Source of the DNA: Aestuariirhabdus sp049985285 | Lineage (GTDB): Bacteria > Pseudomonadota > Gammaproteobacteria > Pseudomonadales > Aestuariirhabdaceae | Assembly (NCBI RefSeq): GCF_049985285.1 | Contig: NZ_JBNIEU010000003.1 | Coordinates: 248,001-312,000 of the forward strand | Reading direction: 5' to 3' | DNA: 64,000 nucleotides | Shown here: positions 25,833 through 34,405 of the stretch, in pieces | How the letters are laid out: each line of letters begins with the position of its first letter | Numbering within the stretch: position 1 is the stretch's first letter | The notes under the pieces: generated by a model | Told to the model about the DNA's origin: nothing | Seen by the model: only the letters and a program-made list of their open reading frames with translations | The model's database searches: none | Made by a program: the position numbers and the translations under genes

Positions 25833-27329
25833 ATGACCGCAAACACCATACCCCAGCTGATCAATGGCGAGTGGCAGCAAAGCCTCTGCGCACAGCCACT
25901 TCCTGTTACTAACCCGGCGACCCAGGAGGTGCTTTGCACTGTGCCTTTTGCCACGCCCGAGGAGATGGAACTCGCGATCAGTGGCGCCAAGGCCTCGTTC
26001 GAACAGTGGCGTGACGTTCCGCCCTCCGAGCGCGCACGCTTTATGATGACCTATCAGGCCCTGCTTAAGGAGCACCACGACGAGCTTGCCGAGATTCTGG
26101 CCAAAGAGACCGGCAAAACCTTTGCCGATGCCAAGGGCGATGTATGGCGTGGCATTGAAGTTGCCGAGCAGGCGTGCAATATCCCCAGCATGCTGATGGG
26201 TGAGACCGCAGAAAATGTGGCCCGCGCCATCGATACCTATAGCTACCTGCAGCCGTTGGGTGTGTGCGCCGGTATTACCCCCTTTAATTTTCCGGCGATG
26301 ATTCCACTGTGGATGTTCCCGCTGGCGATCGCATGCGGGAACAGTTTCATTCTCAAGCCTTCCGAACAGGATCCCATGACACCTAACCGCCTCGCCGAGC
26401 TGTTCCAGCAGGCGGGTTTCCCCAAGGGGTTACTGCAGGTAGTGCACGGCGGACGTGAGCAGGTAGATACTCTGCTGACCCACCCGGAAGTGCGTGCCAT
26501 CTCTTTCGTGGGCTCGGTTAATGTCGGCCAGCACGTTTATCGCACCGGTACCGATCACCTTAAGCGGGTACAGGCGATGACGGGAGCCAAGAACCATATG
26601 GTGGTGATGCCCGATGCCGATAAGGATCAGGTCATTAACAATCTTGTGGGCGCGTCGGTGGGTGCTGCCGGCCAGCGTTGCATGGCGATCAGTGTTGCAG
26701 TATTTGTTGGTGAGGCCGCCAACTGGATTCCTGAGCTCAAGGAAGCCATGGCGAATGTGAAACCGGGTGCGTGGGATGACGGACAGGCGGGTTACGGCCC
26801 GCTGATATCGGCCCAGGCCCGTGAGCGTGTGTTGAGCCTGATCGCCCAGGGTAAAGCCGAGGGTGCCGAGTGCCTGCTCGATGGTAGCGATTGTGTGGTG
26901 GAGGGATACCCCGATGGTAATTGGGTGGGACCTACCCTGTTCAATAAGGTGACACCTGATATGTCGGTTTACAAAGAGGAGATCTTCGGGCCGGTACTCT
27001 GCACCATGGAAGCCGAGAGTCTCGACGAAGCTATCTTGTTGGTGAACAACAGCCCGTTCGGTAACGGAACCTCGATCTTTACCTCATCGGGGCTTTCGGC
27101 TCGCCACTTCCAGCATCATATCGATGTGGGCCAGGTGGGTATCAACGTACCGATTCCGGTGCCGCTGCCTTTCTTCTCCTTCACTGGCTGGAAGAACTCC
27201 TTCTATGGTGACCAGCACGCCTATGGTAAACAGGCGGTGCGGTTTTACACGGAAACCAAAACCATCACCGCGCGCTGGTTCGACCAGGGCATGAACAGTG
27301 GTCCTAATATGACCATCAATCTGGGTTAA
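25833..27329 (+). CDS. mmsA: CoA-acylating methylmalonate-semialdehyde dehydrogenase
   Basis: A 498-residue aldehyde dehydrogenase that turns methylmalonate semialdehyde (and malonate semialdehyde) into propionyl- or acetyl-CoA, the last step of valine breakdown. Landmarks are the cofactor block FNFPAMIPLWMFPLAIACGN near 150, SFVGSVNVGQHVY near 228, and the catalytic Cys in GAAGQRCMAIS near 285. PIPVPLPFFSFTGWKNSF near the end is typical of MmsA. It is the first gene of the operon. Confidence 0.95.
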   Translation: MTANTIPQLINGEWQQSLCAQPLPVTNPATQEVLCTVPFATPEEMELAISGAKASFEQWRDVPPSERARFMMTYQALLKEHHDELAEILAKETGKTFADAKGDVWRGIEVAEQACNIPSMLMGETAENVARAIDTYSYLQPLGVCAGITPFNFPAMIPLWMFPLAIACGNSFILKPSEQDPMTPNRLAELFQQAGFPKGLLQVVHGGREQVDTLLTHPEVRAISFVGSVNVGQHVYRTGTDHLKRVQAMTGAKNHMVVMPDADKDQVINNLVGASVGAAGQRCMAISVAVFVGEAANWIPELKEAMANVKPGAWDDGQAGYGPLISAQARERVLSLIAQGKAEGAECLLDGSDCVVEGYPDGNWVGPTLFNKVTPDMSVYKEEIFGPVLCTMEAESLDEAILLVNNSPFGNGTSIFTSSGLSARHFQHHIDVGQVGINVPIPVPLPFFSFTGWKNSFYGDQHAYGKQAVRFYTETKTITARWFDQGMNSGPNMTINLG

Positions 27330-27422
27330 TGTAACCTGAGGCGGTCCGTCGACTGATGATGGATCGCTGCCATACTAAGCGACAGCCCAATGCAGGGGGG
27401 CGCGTCGTATCTGGAGACTGTG

Positions 27423-28583
27423 ATGGATTTTAACCTGAATGAAGATCAGCAGGCCTTTTGTGCCATGGCGAAGCAGTTTGCTGATAGCGAACTGGCCCCC
27501 CATGCGGCGCAGTGGGACGCCGAGCAGCTCTTTCCGCTCGATGTGATCAAACGTGCCGGTGAGCTGGGGTTCTGCGGTATTTATTCCCCGGCTGAAAGCG
27601 GTGGCATGGGGATGAGCAGACTCGATGCGAGCCTGATCTTTGAGGAGCTGGCGCGAGGTTGTACCTCCACAACGGCGTATCTCACGATCCACAATATGGC
27701 CACCTGGATGCTGTGCAGTTTTGCCAACGATGCGACCCGCGAGCACTACTGTGAAGGGCTGGTGAGTGGTGAGTTGTTGGCATCCTATTGCCTAACCGAA
27801 CCCAATGCGGGTTCCGATGCCGCTTCATTACGCACCAGTGCACGGCGAGAGGGCGATGAGTATGTACTCAATGGCTCCAAGGTGTTCATCTCCGGTGCGG
27901 GGTCTACGGATCTGTTGGTGGTGATGGCGCGGACCGGCGAAGCGGGGGCGGCGGGTGTCTCCTGTATAGTGGTTCCAGCGGATGCGTCCGGTATTGTCTA
28001 CGGACGCAAAGAGGAGAAGATGGGCTGGAACTCACAGCCTACGCGCATGATCACTTTCGAAGAGGTTCGGGTCCCGGTAAGTTATTTACTGGGCTCGGAG
28101 GGCGATGGTTTTAAAATCGCCATGAAGGGGCTCGATGGTGGGCGTATTAATATTGCCAGCTGTTCGTTAGGGGTAGCGCAGGCCGCGCTTGAGCAAGCGC
28201 AGCGGTATATGCATGAACGCAAGCAGTTCGGTAAAACACTGGCCAGTTTTCAGGCACTTCAGTTCAAGTTGGCGGATATGGCAACCGAGCTGGTGGCTTC
28301 AAGGCAGATGGTTCGTTTGGCCGCCTGCAAGCTCGATAGTGGTGACCCCGATGCCACCACCTATAGCGCGATGGCCAAGCGTTTCGCTACCGATCGCTGC
28401 TTCGATATCTGCAACGAAGCACTGCAGATTCATGGCGGTTATGGCTATATTCGAGAGTACCCTCTGGAGCGCTTCGTGCGTGATGCGAGGGTGCACCAGA
28501 TTCTGGAAGGCACCAATGAAATTATGCGTGTCATCATCGGCCGACGCCTGTTGATGGAAGGTGCCGTCGATATTATTCGTTAA
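27423..28583 (+). CDS. Acyl-CoA dehydrogenase, probable isobutyryl-CoA dehydrogenase
   Basis: A 386-residue flavoenzyme of the acyl-CoA dehydrogenase family. FAD/substrate blocks are CLTEPNAGSDAASLRTSA near 124 and VFISGAGSTDLLVVMART near 152. The C-terminal blocks are LQIHGGYGYIREYPLERFVRDAR and ILEGTNEIMRVIIGR, where the Glu of LEGTNE or a nearby residue would act as catalytic base. The operon places it at isobutyryl-CoA to methacrylyl-CoA. The ATG at 27423 has a GGAG site upstream; 11 extra open codons before it are not favoured. Confidence 0.88.
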   Translation: MDFNLNEDQQAFCAMAKQFADSELAPHAAQWDAEQLFPLDVIKRAGELGFCGIYSPAESGGMGMSRLDASLIFEELARGCTSTTAYLTIHNMATWMLCSFANDATREHYCEGLVSGELLASYCLTEPNAGSDAASLRTSARREGDEYVLNGSKVFISGAGSTDLLVVMARTGEAGAAGVSCIVVPADASGIVYGRKEEKMGWNSQPTRMITFEEVRVPVSYLLGSEGDGFKIAMKGLDGGRINIASCSLGVAQAALEQAQRYMHERKQFGKTLASFQALQFKLADMATELVASRQMVRLAACKLDSGDPDATTYSAMAKRFATDRCFDICNEALQIHGGYGYIREYPLERFVRDARVHQILEGTNEIMRVIIGRRLLMEGAVDIIR

Positions 28584-28595
28584 TGAGGAGAGTTC

Positions 28596-29396
28596 ATGAA
28601 CGGCATTGCCTATTCCAAGATTACGAAAAAGTTACTGGTTGAGGTGCGTGACCACACCGCATTGATCACCATCAACAACCCGGCGGCCAACACCTGGGAT
28701 GCTGAGAGTCTGTCGGGCCTGGTGACGCTGGTAGAGGCGTTGAACGCCGACTCCAATATTTACGCGTTGGTCATTACCGGTCAGGGAGAGAAGTTTTTCT
28801 CCGCCGGTGCCGACCTCAAGTTGTTTGCCGATGGTGACAAGGCTCGGGCACGGCAGATGGCGCGCTTGTTTGGGCATGCCTTCGAAACCCTGAGCGCATT
28901 TCGCGGCGTATCGATCGCGGCGGTTAATGGTTATGCCATGGGGGGAGGACTTGAGTGCGCACTGGCCTGCGATATCCGCATTGCCGAAGAGCAGGCGGTG
29001 ATGGCGTTGCCGGAAGCGGCCGTGGGGTTGCTACCCTGCGCAGGAGGCACCCAAAATCTGCCTTGGTTGGTGGGCGAAGGCTGGGCGAAGCGGATGATCC
29101 TGTGCGGCGACAAAGTCGACGCTGCAACGGCTGAACGTATTGGGTTGGTAGAGCAGGTCGTGCCCCGAGGTGAATCACTTGACGCGGCACTAAAACTAGC
29201 CGAAGGCGCCGCCAGGCAGAGCCCCAGCAGCGTTGCAGTATGCAAAACCCTGGTTCAGGCTGCCCGCAGCAACCCGCTGGCACAGGCGTTACCCGTCGAG
29301 CGCGAGCTTTTTGTCGACCTGTTTGATACACAGGATCAAAAAGAGGGCGTAAATGCCTTTTTGGAAAAACGTAAACCCGAATGGAAAAATGGTTGA
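28596..29396 (+). CDS. Enoyl-CoA hydratase
   Basis: A 266-residue crotonase-fold protein. Oxyanion-hole blocks are SAGADLKLFADGDK near 69 and GYAMGGGLECALACDIRIAE near 111. The catalytic region is ALPEAAVGLLPCAGGTQNLPWLVG near 138. In this operon it would hydrate methacrylyl-CoA to 3-hydroxyisobutyryl-CoA. A GAGGAGAG ribosome site precedes the ATG. It lies 12 bases after the acyl-CoA dehydrogenase gene and 12 before the hydrolase gene. Confidence 0.9.
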   Translation: MNGIAYSKITKKLLVEVRDHTALITINNPAANTWDAESLSGLVTLVEALNADSNIYALVITGQGEKFFSAGADLKLFADGDKARARQMARLFGHAFETLSAFRGVSIAAVNGYAMGGGLECALACDIRIAEEQAVMALPEAAVGLLPCAGGTQNLPWLVGEGWAKRMILCGDKVDAATAERIGLVEQVVPRGESLDAALKLAEGAARQSPSSVAVCKTLVQAARSNPLAQALPVERELFVDLFDTQDQKEGVNAFLEKRKPEWKNG

Positions 29397-29408
29397 GGGC
29401 ACCACAAC

Positions 29409-30545
29409 ATGACGCACCCTAAGGCAGCCCCCGTATTGTTCAATACTCGTCAGGCGGGCGATTACCAGGTGGCCTTTGCTACCCTTAATGTCGAGAAAGC
29501 GCTTAACGCCCTTAGCCTCGAAATGATCGATCTGCTTTATGAGCAACTATTGCATTGGCAACAGGACGACACCGTGGTTTGCGTTGTGCTACAAGGCGCC
29601 GGCGAGAAAGCGTTTTGCGCAGGGGGGGATATTCGCCTGCTTTACGAGTCCATGGATAAACCGGATTCTAATGACAAGGGAGAGCCTCCCTACGCGGTCG
29701 ATTTTTTCAGCCGCGAGTATCGCCTCGATTACCTGATTCACTGTTATGAAAAACCCCTGATTTGCTGGGGGCAGGGGATCGTTATGGGAGGAGGGGTAGG
29801 GCTGATGTCCGGGGCCAGTCACCGTATCGTAACCGAGACCACCCGATTGGCGATGCCTGAGATCAGTATTGGCCTGTACCCGGATGTCGGCGGGTCATGG
29901 TTTCTTGCCAGGATGCCGGGCCAGGTGGGTAAGTTTCTTGGCCTGACTGCCGCGCCGTTGAACGCCGCCGATGCCCTGTTTGCCGGTTTGGCAGACCGCT
30001 TCCTCAATAATTCCGAGCACGGCGCTCTTTGTGATGCGCTCTGTACCGAAAGCTGGAGTTCAGTTAATGAGGATAATCACGATCGGGTGACCCGCTTGTT
30101 GCGACGATTTGAGAAGAGTTCTATCCATAACTTGCCCGCCTCGCTATTGCGCAAGCACTATGATCTGATCAACCGACTTATGGATCACAGCACCCTGCAG
30201 CAATGTCTCGATGATTGCCTGAAGCTGGAAACCGAGGATCGCTGGTTGCAGCGTGCCGTCAAAACTTTTAGCCATGGTTGTCCGACATCGGTGTATCTGG
30301 TGGTTGAACAAATAGCGAGATGTCGTCATTTATCGCTGAAGGAGGTGTTTCAGCAAGAGTTGGTGGTGTCGGTGCAGTGCGCGCTTTTGGGTCAGTTCCG
30401 AGAAGGGGTACGTGCGCTATTGATCGATAAAGATAACCAACCGCAGTGGGAACCGGCATCGCTCGATGCGGTGTCGCAGCCCTGGTTGGATCGTTTTTAC
30501 CAACCGCAATGGGGGCAGGCGATGCACCCATTAGCGGACCTGTAG
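29409..30545 (+). CDS. 3-hydroxyisobutyryl-CoA hydrolase
   Basis: A 378-residue member of the crotonase superfamily and the longer of the two paralogues here. The blocks KAFCAGGDIRLLYES near 66, QGIVMGGGVGLMSGASHR near 121 and MPEISIGLYPDVGGSWFLAR near 150 match HIBCH proteins. It cleaves 3-hydroxyisobutyryl-CoA, releasing the acid for MmsB. The extended C-terminal region, including HGCPTSVYLVVEQI, separates it from simple hydratases. Confidence 0.9.
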   Translation: MTHPKAAPVLFNTRQAGDYQVAFATLNVEKALNALSLEMIDLLYEQLLHWQQDDTVVCVVLQGAGEKAFCAGGDIRLLYESMDKPDSNDKGEPPYAVDFFSREYRLDYLIHCYEKPLICWGQGIVMGGGVGLMSGASHRIVTETTRLAMPEISIGLYPDVGGSWFLARMPGQVGKFLGLTAAPLNAADALFAGLADRFLNNSEHGALCDALCTESWSSVNEDNHDRVTRLLRRFEKSSIHNLPASLLRKHYDLINRLMDHSTLQQCLDDCLKLETEDRWLQRAVKTFSHGCPTSVYLVVEQIARCRHLSLKEVFQQELVVSVQCALLGQFREGVRALLIDKDNQPQWEPASLDAVSQPWLDRFYQPQWGQAMHPLADL

Positions 30546-30618
30546 CCCAGGCCGTACTGCGGGATGATTACCGTTTAACGATAAAAACTGTCTTACGATA
30601 AAAACAAGAGGTGCAGCA

Positions 30619-31503
30619 ATGGAAATTGGATTCATCGGTTTGGGCCACATGGGTGGCCCGATGGCAAAAAACCTGGTCGCGGCCGGGCATAGTCTAAAGG
30701 TGTTTGATTTGGTGCCCAGCGCGGTACAGTCGTTGGTGGACGCGGGGGCGGCCTCGGTTGCCAGCGCCGCTGAGGCTGCATCAGAAGTGCAGGTTTTGAT
30801 CTCTATGCTGCCAGCGAGCCAGCATGTTGAAGGGCTGTATCTGGGCGAGTCAGGTCTGTTGAGCACCATCGATCGTAACACCCTGGTGATCGATAGCAGC
30901 ACCATTGCTCCGGAGTCCGCGCGTAAGGTGGCCAGTGCCGCCGCCGAAAAGGGCATCACCATGATCGATGCCCCGGTTTCGGGTGGGACCGCAGGAGCGG
31001 CCGCAGGCACCCTGACTTTTATCGTTGGGGGCAGCAACGCAGCGTTTGAACAGGCGCACCCGCTATTGGAAAAGATGGGTAAGAACATCTTCCATGCTGG
31101 CGATAGCGGCGCTGGCCAGGTAGCAAAGATCTGCAACAATATGCTGCTGGCGGTTTTGATGGCAGGCAGCGCGGAGGCGATTCAGTTGGGTGTTGCTAAT
31201 GGAATGGACCCCAAGGTGTTATCGGACATCATGCAAAAGAGTTCCGGGCGCAACTGGGCGCTGGAGCTCTATAACCCCTATCCGGGTGTGATGGAATCGG
31301 TGCCCGCAAGCAACGGCTACCAGGGGGGATTTGGAGTTGATTTAATGGCCAAAGATCTCGGTTTGGCGATGGAGGCCGCGCTGCAAACCCGCAGCTCTAC
31401 CCCGATGGGTTCGTTGGCGCGCAGCCTGTATGCGATGCACAGTAGCAAGGGCAGCGGAGCGCTGGATTTTTCAAGTATTCAGAAACTGTTCAGCGATATC
31501 TGA
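30619..31503 (+). CDS. mmsB: 3-hydroxyisobutyrate dehydrogenase
   Basis: A 294-residue beta-hydroxyacid dehydrogenase that oxidises 3-hydroxyisobutyrate to methylmalonate semialdehyde, the substrate of MmsA. The nucleotide motif GFIGLGHMGGPMAKNL opens the protein. The substrate block DAPVSGGTAGAAAGTL lies near 118, and the catalytic Lys in GQVAKICNNMLL near 170. The AGAGGTG site precedes the ATG. It ends the operon and is followed by a strong terminator. Confidence 0.95.
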   Translation: MEIGFIGLGHMGGPMAKNLVAAGHSLKVFDLVPSAVQSLVDAGAASVASAAEAASEVQVLISMLPASQHVEGLYLGESGLLSTIDRNTLVIDSSTIAPESARKVASAAAEKGITMIDAPVSGGTAGAAAGTLTFIVGGSNAAFEQAHPLLEKMGKNIFHAGDSGAGQVAKICNNMLLAVLMAGSAEAIQLGVANGMDPKVLSDIMQKSSGRNWALELYNPYPGVMESVPASNGYQGGFGVDLMAKDLGLAMEAALQTRSSTPMGSLARSLYAMHSSKGSGALDFSSIQKLFSDI

Positions 31504-31510
31504 TCCTTTT

Positions 31511-31563
31511 TAACCGCAATAAAAAAACGGCGCATATTGAGCGCCGTTTTTTTATTGCGGTTA
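31511..31563. terminator. Bidirectional terminator, 23-bp stem
   Basis: The arm 31511-31533 pairs without mismatch with 31541-31563, leaving a 7-base loop. The core CGGCGC/GCGCCG is flanked by seven A and seven T residues, giving a T tract on both strands. It separates mmsB from the convergent HDOD gene. Confidence 0.9.
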
Positions 31564-31569
31564 ATACGA

Positions 31570-32406
31570 TTACCCCAGTAGCGCCATCGCCGCTTCCATC
31601 TCTGCGCTGAGATCTTCGCCTTCGTTCATATCCACTTCCGGGTCGAGCCCCAGTTTTTCAAAGGCTTTAATCTGGCTCCAGTCCAGTTGGGCGAAGGGGT
31701 GATCGGTGCCCGCTACCGTTTGCAGCATAGCCACCATTACGATATCGGCGTAGTCCGCCTTGGCACCACCGTCGCGGCTGAAGTTAACCGATTCCTGGGG
31801 AACATCGGCGATTTCGGCAGGGAAATCCCATGTGCGCAGGATCTTGCTGCCCAGTATCGGGTGAATCTCTTCGATGACCTGGCGCAGCGTGGCTTCGTCG
31901 GGTATCTCGCCGCTGTCCTCGATATGGGTCAGTATCGGCAGCACGCCGATACGGTGCAACAGGCCGGCAAGGGTTGCTTGGTCGGGTGCCAGACGAGTGT
32001 ATTGGCGGCAAAGCACATGGGATATGCCCGCGATCTCAACACTCTGTTGCCAGGTGTCGCGCATAAACTGATCGACCATATCGTTGGTAGCCTGGAACAT
32101 CTGCTCCATGGCAAGCCCGGTGGCGAGGTTGCAGGAGTAGGTAATACCCAGCCGACTGACCGCGTTTTGCAGATTGTCGATTTCGCGACTGCCACGCATC
32201 AGGGGGGAGTTGACCACCTTGATGATACGAGCACTGATCGCCGCGTCGTTCCCGATGACCGCGCAAATTTTGCGTACATCGACGTTGGGGTCTTCTGCCG
32301 CTTCCCTCACCCGCAGGGCAACTTCCGGTAGGGTGGGGAGGGTAAGTTGGTCCTTCTCGATGGCGCTGGTTAGCTGCTCGAGAATACTGGCTGCAAGATC
32401 ACTCAT
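31570..32406 (-). CDS. HDOD domain protein
   Basis: A 278-residue protein with an HDOD domain covering most of its length: LPTLPEVALRVREAAEDPNVDV near 22, VIGNDAAISARIIKVVNSPL near 49 and QATLAGLLHRIGVLPILTHI near 145. HDOD domains resemble HD phosphohydrolases but lack the full metal site and act in signalling scaffolds. There is no attached output or receiver domain. The acidic tail (EVDMNEGEDLSAEMEAAM) is a feature of some gammaproteobacterial members. Its partner is unknown. Confidence 0.85.
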   Translation of the reverse strand: MSDLAASILEQLTSAIEKDQLTLPTLPEVALRVREAAEDPNVDVRKICAVIGNDAAISARIIKVVNSPLMRGSREIDNLQNAVSRLGITYSCNLATGLAMEQMFQATNDMVDQFMRDTWQQSVEIAGISHVLCRQYTRLAPDQATLAGLLHRIGVLPILTHIEDSGEIPDEATLRQVIEEIHPILGSKILRTWDFPAEIADVPQESVNFSRDGGAKADYADIVMVAMLQTVAGTDHPFAQLDWSQIKAFEKLGLDPEVDMNEGEDLSAEMEAAMALLG

Positions 32407-32486
32407 AGATTAAATCACTGTTGCCTGTTGTCGTTATTGCGTACTGATATTCGGTTCGGTAGCGCTGGAGGTATGAAAGGCTCGAT

Positions 32487-33485
32487 TCAGGCCTCTTCCT
32501 GCAGATGCTCCCTGTTAGTTATAGCATAGGGAAGTTCCGCCACCGTGAGAACCTTATTCTCATCGAAAAGCAGTGTTTTGTCTTCGGCGGCGTCATTACG
32601 AATGACGGCGAGCAGTTCGCTGTCGCTATCGGTTTTGGCGCAACTAATGACCTCTCCCACGTTGCGACCTGCGTCGTCTTTAATCGGGGCTGGAAGCTGT
32701 TCGGGTAGTTCGCTGCTGCGAGCTCGATAAAGACGGTTTTTAGCTTTTCCCAAGTGTTGCATGCGGGCCACGATCTCCTGCCCGGTGTAGCAGCCTTTGC
32801 GGAAGCTGATCCCCCCCAGTGCCTGCATATTAAACTGATGAGGAGTGTAAAGTTCGTACGTGGTGCTGTTTACCCAAGCGATACCCTGGCGAATATCGGC
32901 CAGTGACCATTGCTCCTGAGGCAGTCGTGGCAGGACGCTTTTCAGCTCACCCCAGAGTTTGTACGCGGCCTCCAGAGGGAGCCACAGTTGGTAACGCAGC
33001 TCCTGCTCATCGGTGCAGATGAGTTGGCCACTCAGAAACTCTTCCCATTCGCCGTTTGCGGGGACCGCGGCACCCTGTTGTTGCAGCCACTGTTGGGCCT
33101 CGGGACCGACCAGGCCGATACCAGCGGAGCTGTCGCCGGCATTGGCGAGCTTGCTGCGAAAGAAGACGGCAAATTTGTTCAGGTGGGCGATGTTCGTGTC
33201 CACGATCGATTCTTGCATCACTAGCCAGTAACCGCTGGCGTTGGGCAGAATGCGGAAGTTGCTCAGCATTCGCCCTTTGGCATTGCAACAGGCACCGAGT
33301 GAGCTGGTGTGTGGCTCGAGACGGTTAAGGTCGCAGGTAAGTTGGCCCTGCAGAAACTGCTTGGGGTTACCATCCTGGACCGACAGGATGGACCAGGACG
33401 AGAGGTCACAAAACCAGCTGTCGTCGCCGGAAGGGGAGCGTGGGGCGGGCTGCTGTTGCAGGAACTGTTGCCATGGGGTGCTCAT
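32487..33485 (-). CDS. ygfZ: tRNA-modifying / Fe-S assembly protein YgfZ
   Basis: A 332-residue folate-binding protein related to the T-protein of glycine cleavage. YgfZ supports Fe-S enzymes such as MiaB, with tetrahydrofolate as ligand. The family signature KGCYTGQEIVARMQHLG, with its conserved Cys, lies near 234. The start MSTPWQQFLQ at 33485 is chosen because the 48 open codons further upstream overlap the divergent sdhE promoter. It runs divergently from sdhE-ygfX, as in many gammaproteobacteria. Confidence 0.92.
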   Translation of the reverse strand: MSTPWQQFLQQQPAPRSPSGDDSWFCDLSSWSILSVQDGNPKQFLQGQLTCDLNRLEPHTSSLGACCNAKGRMLSNFRILPNASGYWLVMQESIVDTNIAHLNKFAVFFRSKLANAGDSSAGIGLVGPEAQQWLQQQGAAVPANGEWEEFLSGQLICTDEQELRYQLWLPLEAAYKLWGELKSVLPRLPQEQWSLADIRQGIAWVNSTTYELYTPHQFNMQALGGISFRKGCYTGQEIVARMQHLGKAKNRLYRARSSELPEQLPAPIKDDAGRNVGEVISCAKTDSDSELLAVIRNDAAEDKTLLFDENKVLTVAELPYAITNREHLQEEA

Positions 33486-33563
33486 TGAGCGCGAACTCCT
33501 GATGTCATTGGGAGGTCGATGATAGAACAAAAGCGCCAATGGCAACAGTGACACAGAAGTGGC

Positions 33564-33569
33564 TATAAT
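33564..33569 (+). promoter_or_regulatory. Candidate -10 box for sdhE
   Basis: A perfect TATAAT lies 38 bases before the sdhE ATG. The -35 region is poor (GGCAAC at 17-base spacing), so this is a moderate call. Confidence 0.45.
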
Positions 33570-33606
33570 AGCCGCCCAATTCGCGTGGACAATCGGAGAT
33601 CGGTAG

Positions 33607-33861
33607 ATGAAGTCGCAAGAGGAACTCAACCGCCTGTTTTGGCATAGCCGCAGGGGTATGCTAGAGCTGGATGTGCTGCTGGTGCCCTTTTTGAAAGAGG
33701 CCTTTAACGATCTGTCCGAGGCGGACCAGGCTCGCTACGAGAAGCTACTGACGAGCGAAGATCAGGATATGTTTGCCTGGTTTATGCGCAAAGAGGTGCC
33801 GCAAGACCCGGATCTTGAGCGTATCGTTAATATTATTATCAATCGGGTTCATCCCGGCTAG
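33607..33861 (+). CDS. sdhE: FAD assembly factor SdhE
   Basis: An 84-residue protein that promotes covalent FAD attachment to succinate dehydrogenase and fumarate reductase. The family block SRRGMLELDVLL, with its RGxxE motif, is near residue 14-25, and MFAWFMRKEVP lies near 55. Length and five-helix composition are as expected. It is followed by ygfX, its usual partner gene. Confidence 0.95.
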   Translation: MKSQEELNRLFWHSRRGMLELDVLLVPFLKEAFNDLSEADQARYEKLLTSEDQDMFAWFMRKEVPQDPDLERIVNIIINRVHPG

Positions 33862-33901
33862 CGACTAATCCCTTTTCTCCTCTTTGATGGAAGGTGCCGC
33901 C

Positions 33902-34366
33902 ATGGATTCGGTAGTACCCTCGGAAAACCGTTTTACCCACCTCAGGGTCGAAGCCAGTAGCTTGATGCTGTATTGGGCGCTGGGCCTTTTTTCGTTGATC
34001 TTCGTGCTCTGGCTCATTGCGCCGTTGGTGCCCTGGATAAAGCTGGTAGGTGGCCTGTTGCTATGGGCCCAGCTGATCTGGTGGTTGGGTAAGCACTACC
34101 TGCTGTATTTTACCTCAAGTGTGCGGGCTCTTGGCCTTGAGGATGATGGCTGGTGGGTGGAAGCAGGCGATCTGTGTGAGAGCGCAATTTTGACAGGGGA
34201 GGCCTGGGTTTCTCCGCTACTGATCGTATTGCAATACCGGGGCGCTGACAGCGGACGCCGCTATCCCGTAGTGTTGTTCGCCGATAGTGCCGACGCTGAG
34301 CAGCTGCGCCGCTTGCGTTTAAGGCTGCGATGGCTGGCGCCGGACTCCGATGCCTGCCCGGAGTAG
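33902..34366 (+). CDS. ygfX: YgfX-like membrane protein
   Basis: A 154-residue protein with two adjacent membrane helices (about 22-42 and 44-62) and a soluble C-terminal part ending VVLFADSADAEQLRRLRLRL, characteristic of YgfX/CptA. In E. coli YgfX (CptA) is reported as a toxin-like partner of SdhE (CptB) acting on cytoskeletal proteins, a role that is debated. The ATG at 33902 follows GGAAG; the TTG and ATG six and five codons upstream are less likely starts. Confidence 0.8.
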   Translation: MDSVVPSENRFTHLRVEASSLMLYWALGLFSLIFVLWLIAPLVPWIKLVGGLLLWAQLIWWLGKHYLLYFTSSVRALGLEDDGWWVEAGDLCESAILTGEAWVSPLLIVLQYRGADSGRRYPVVLFADSADAEQLRRLRLRLRWLAPDSDACPE

Positions 34367-34405
34367 CTGCTGAGCATCCATGATGCTCTGGGGGGTGCCC
34401 ATCTA

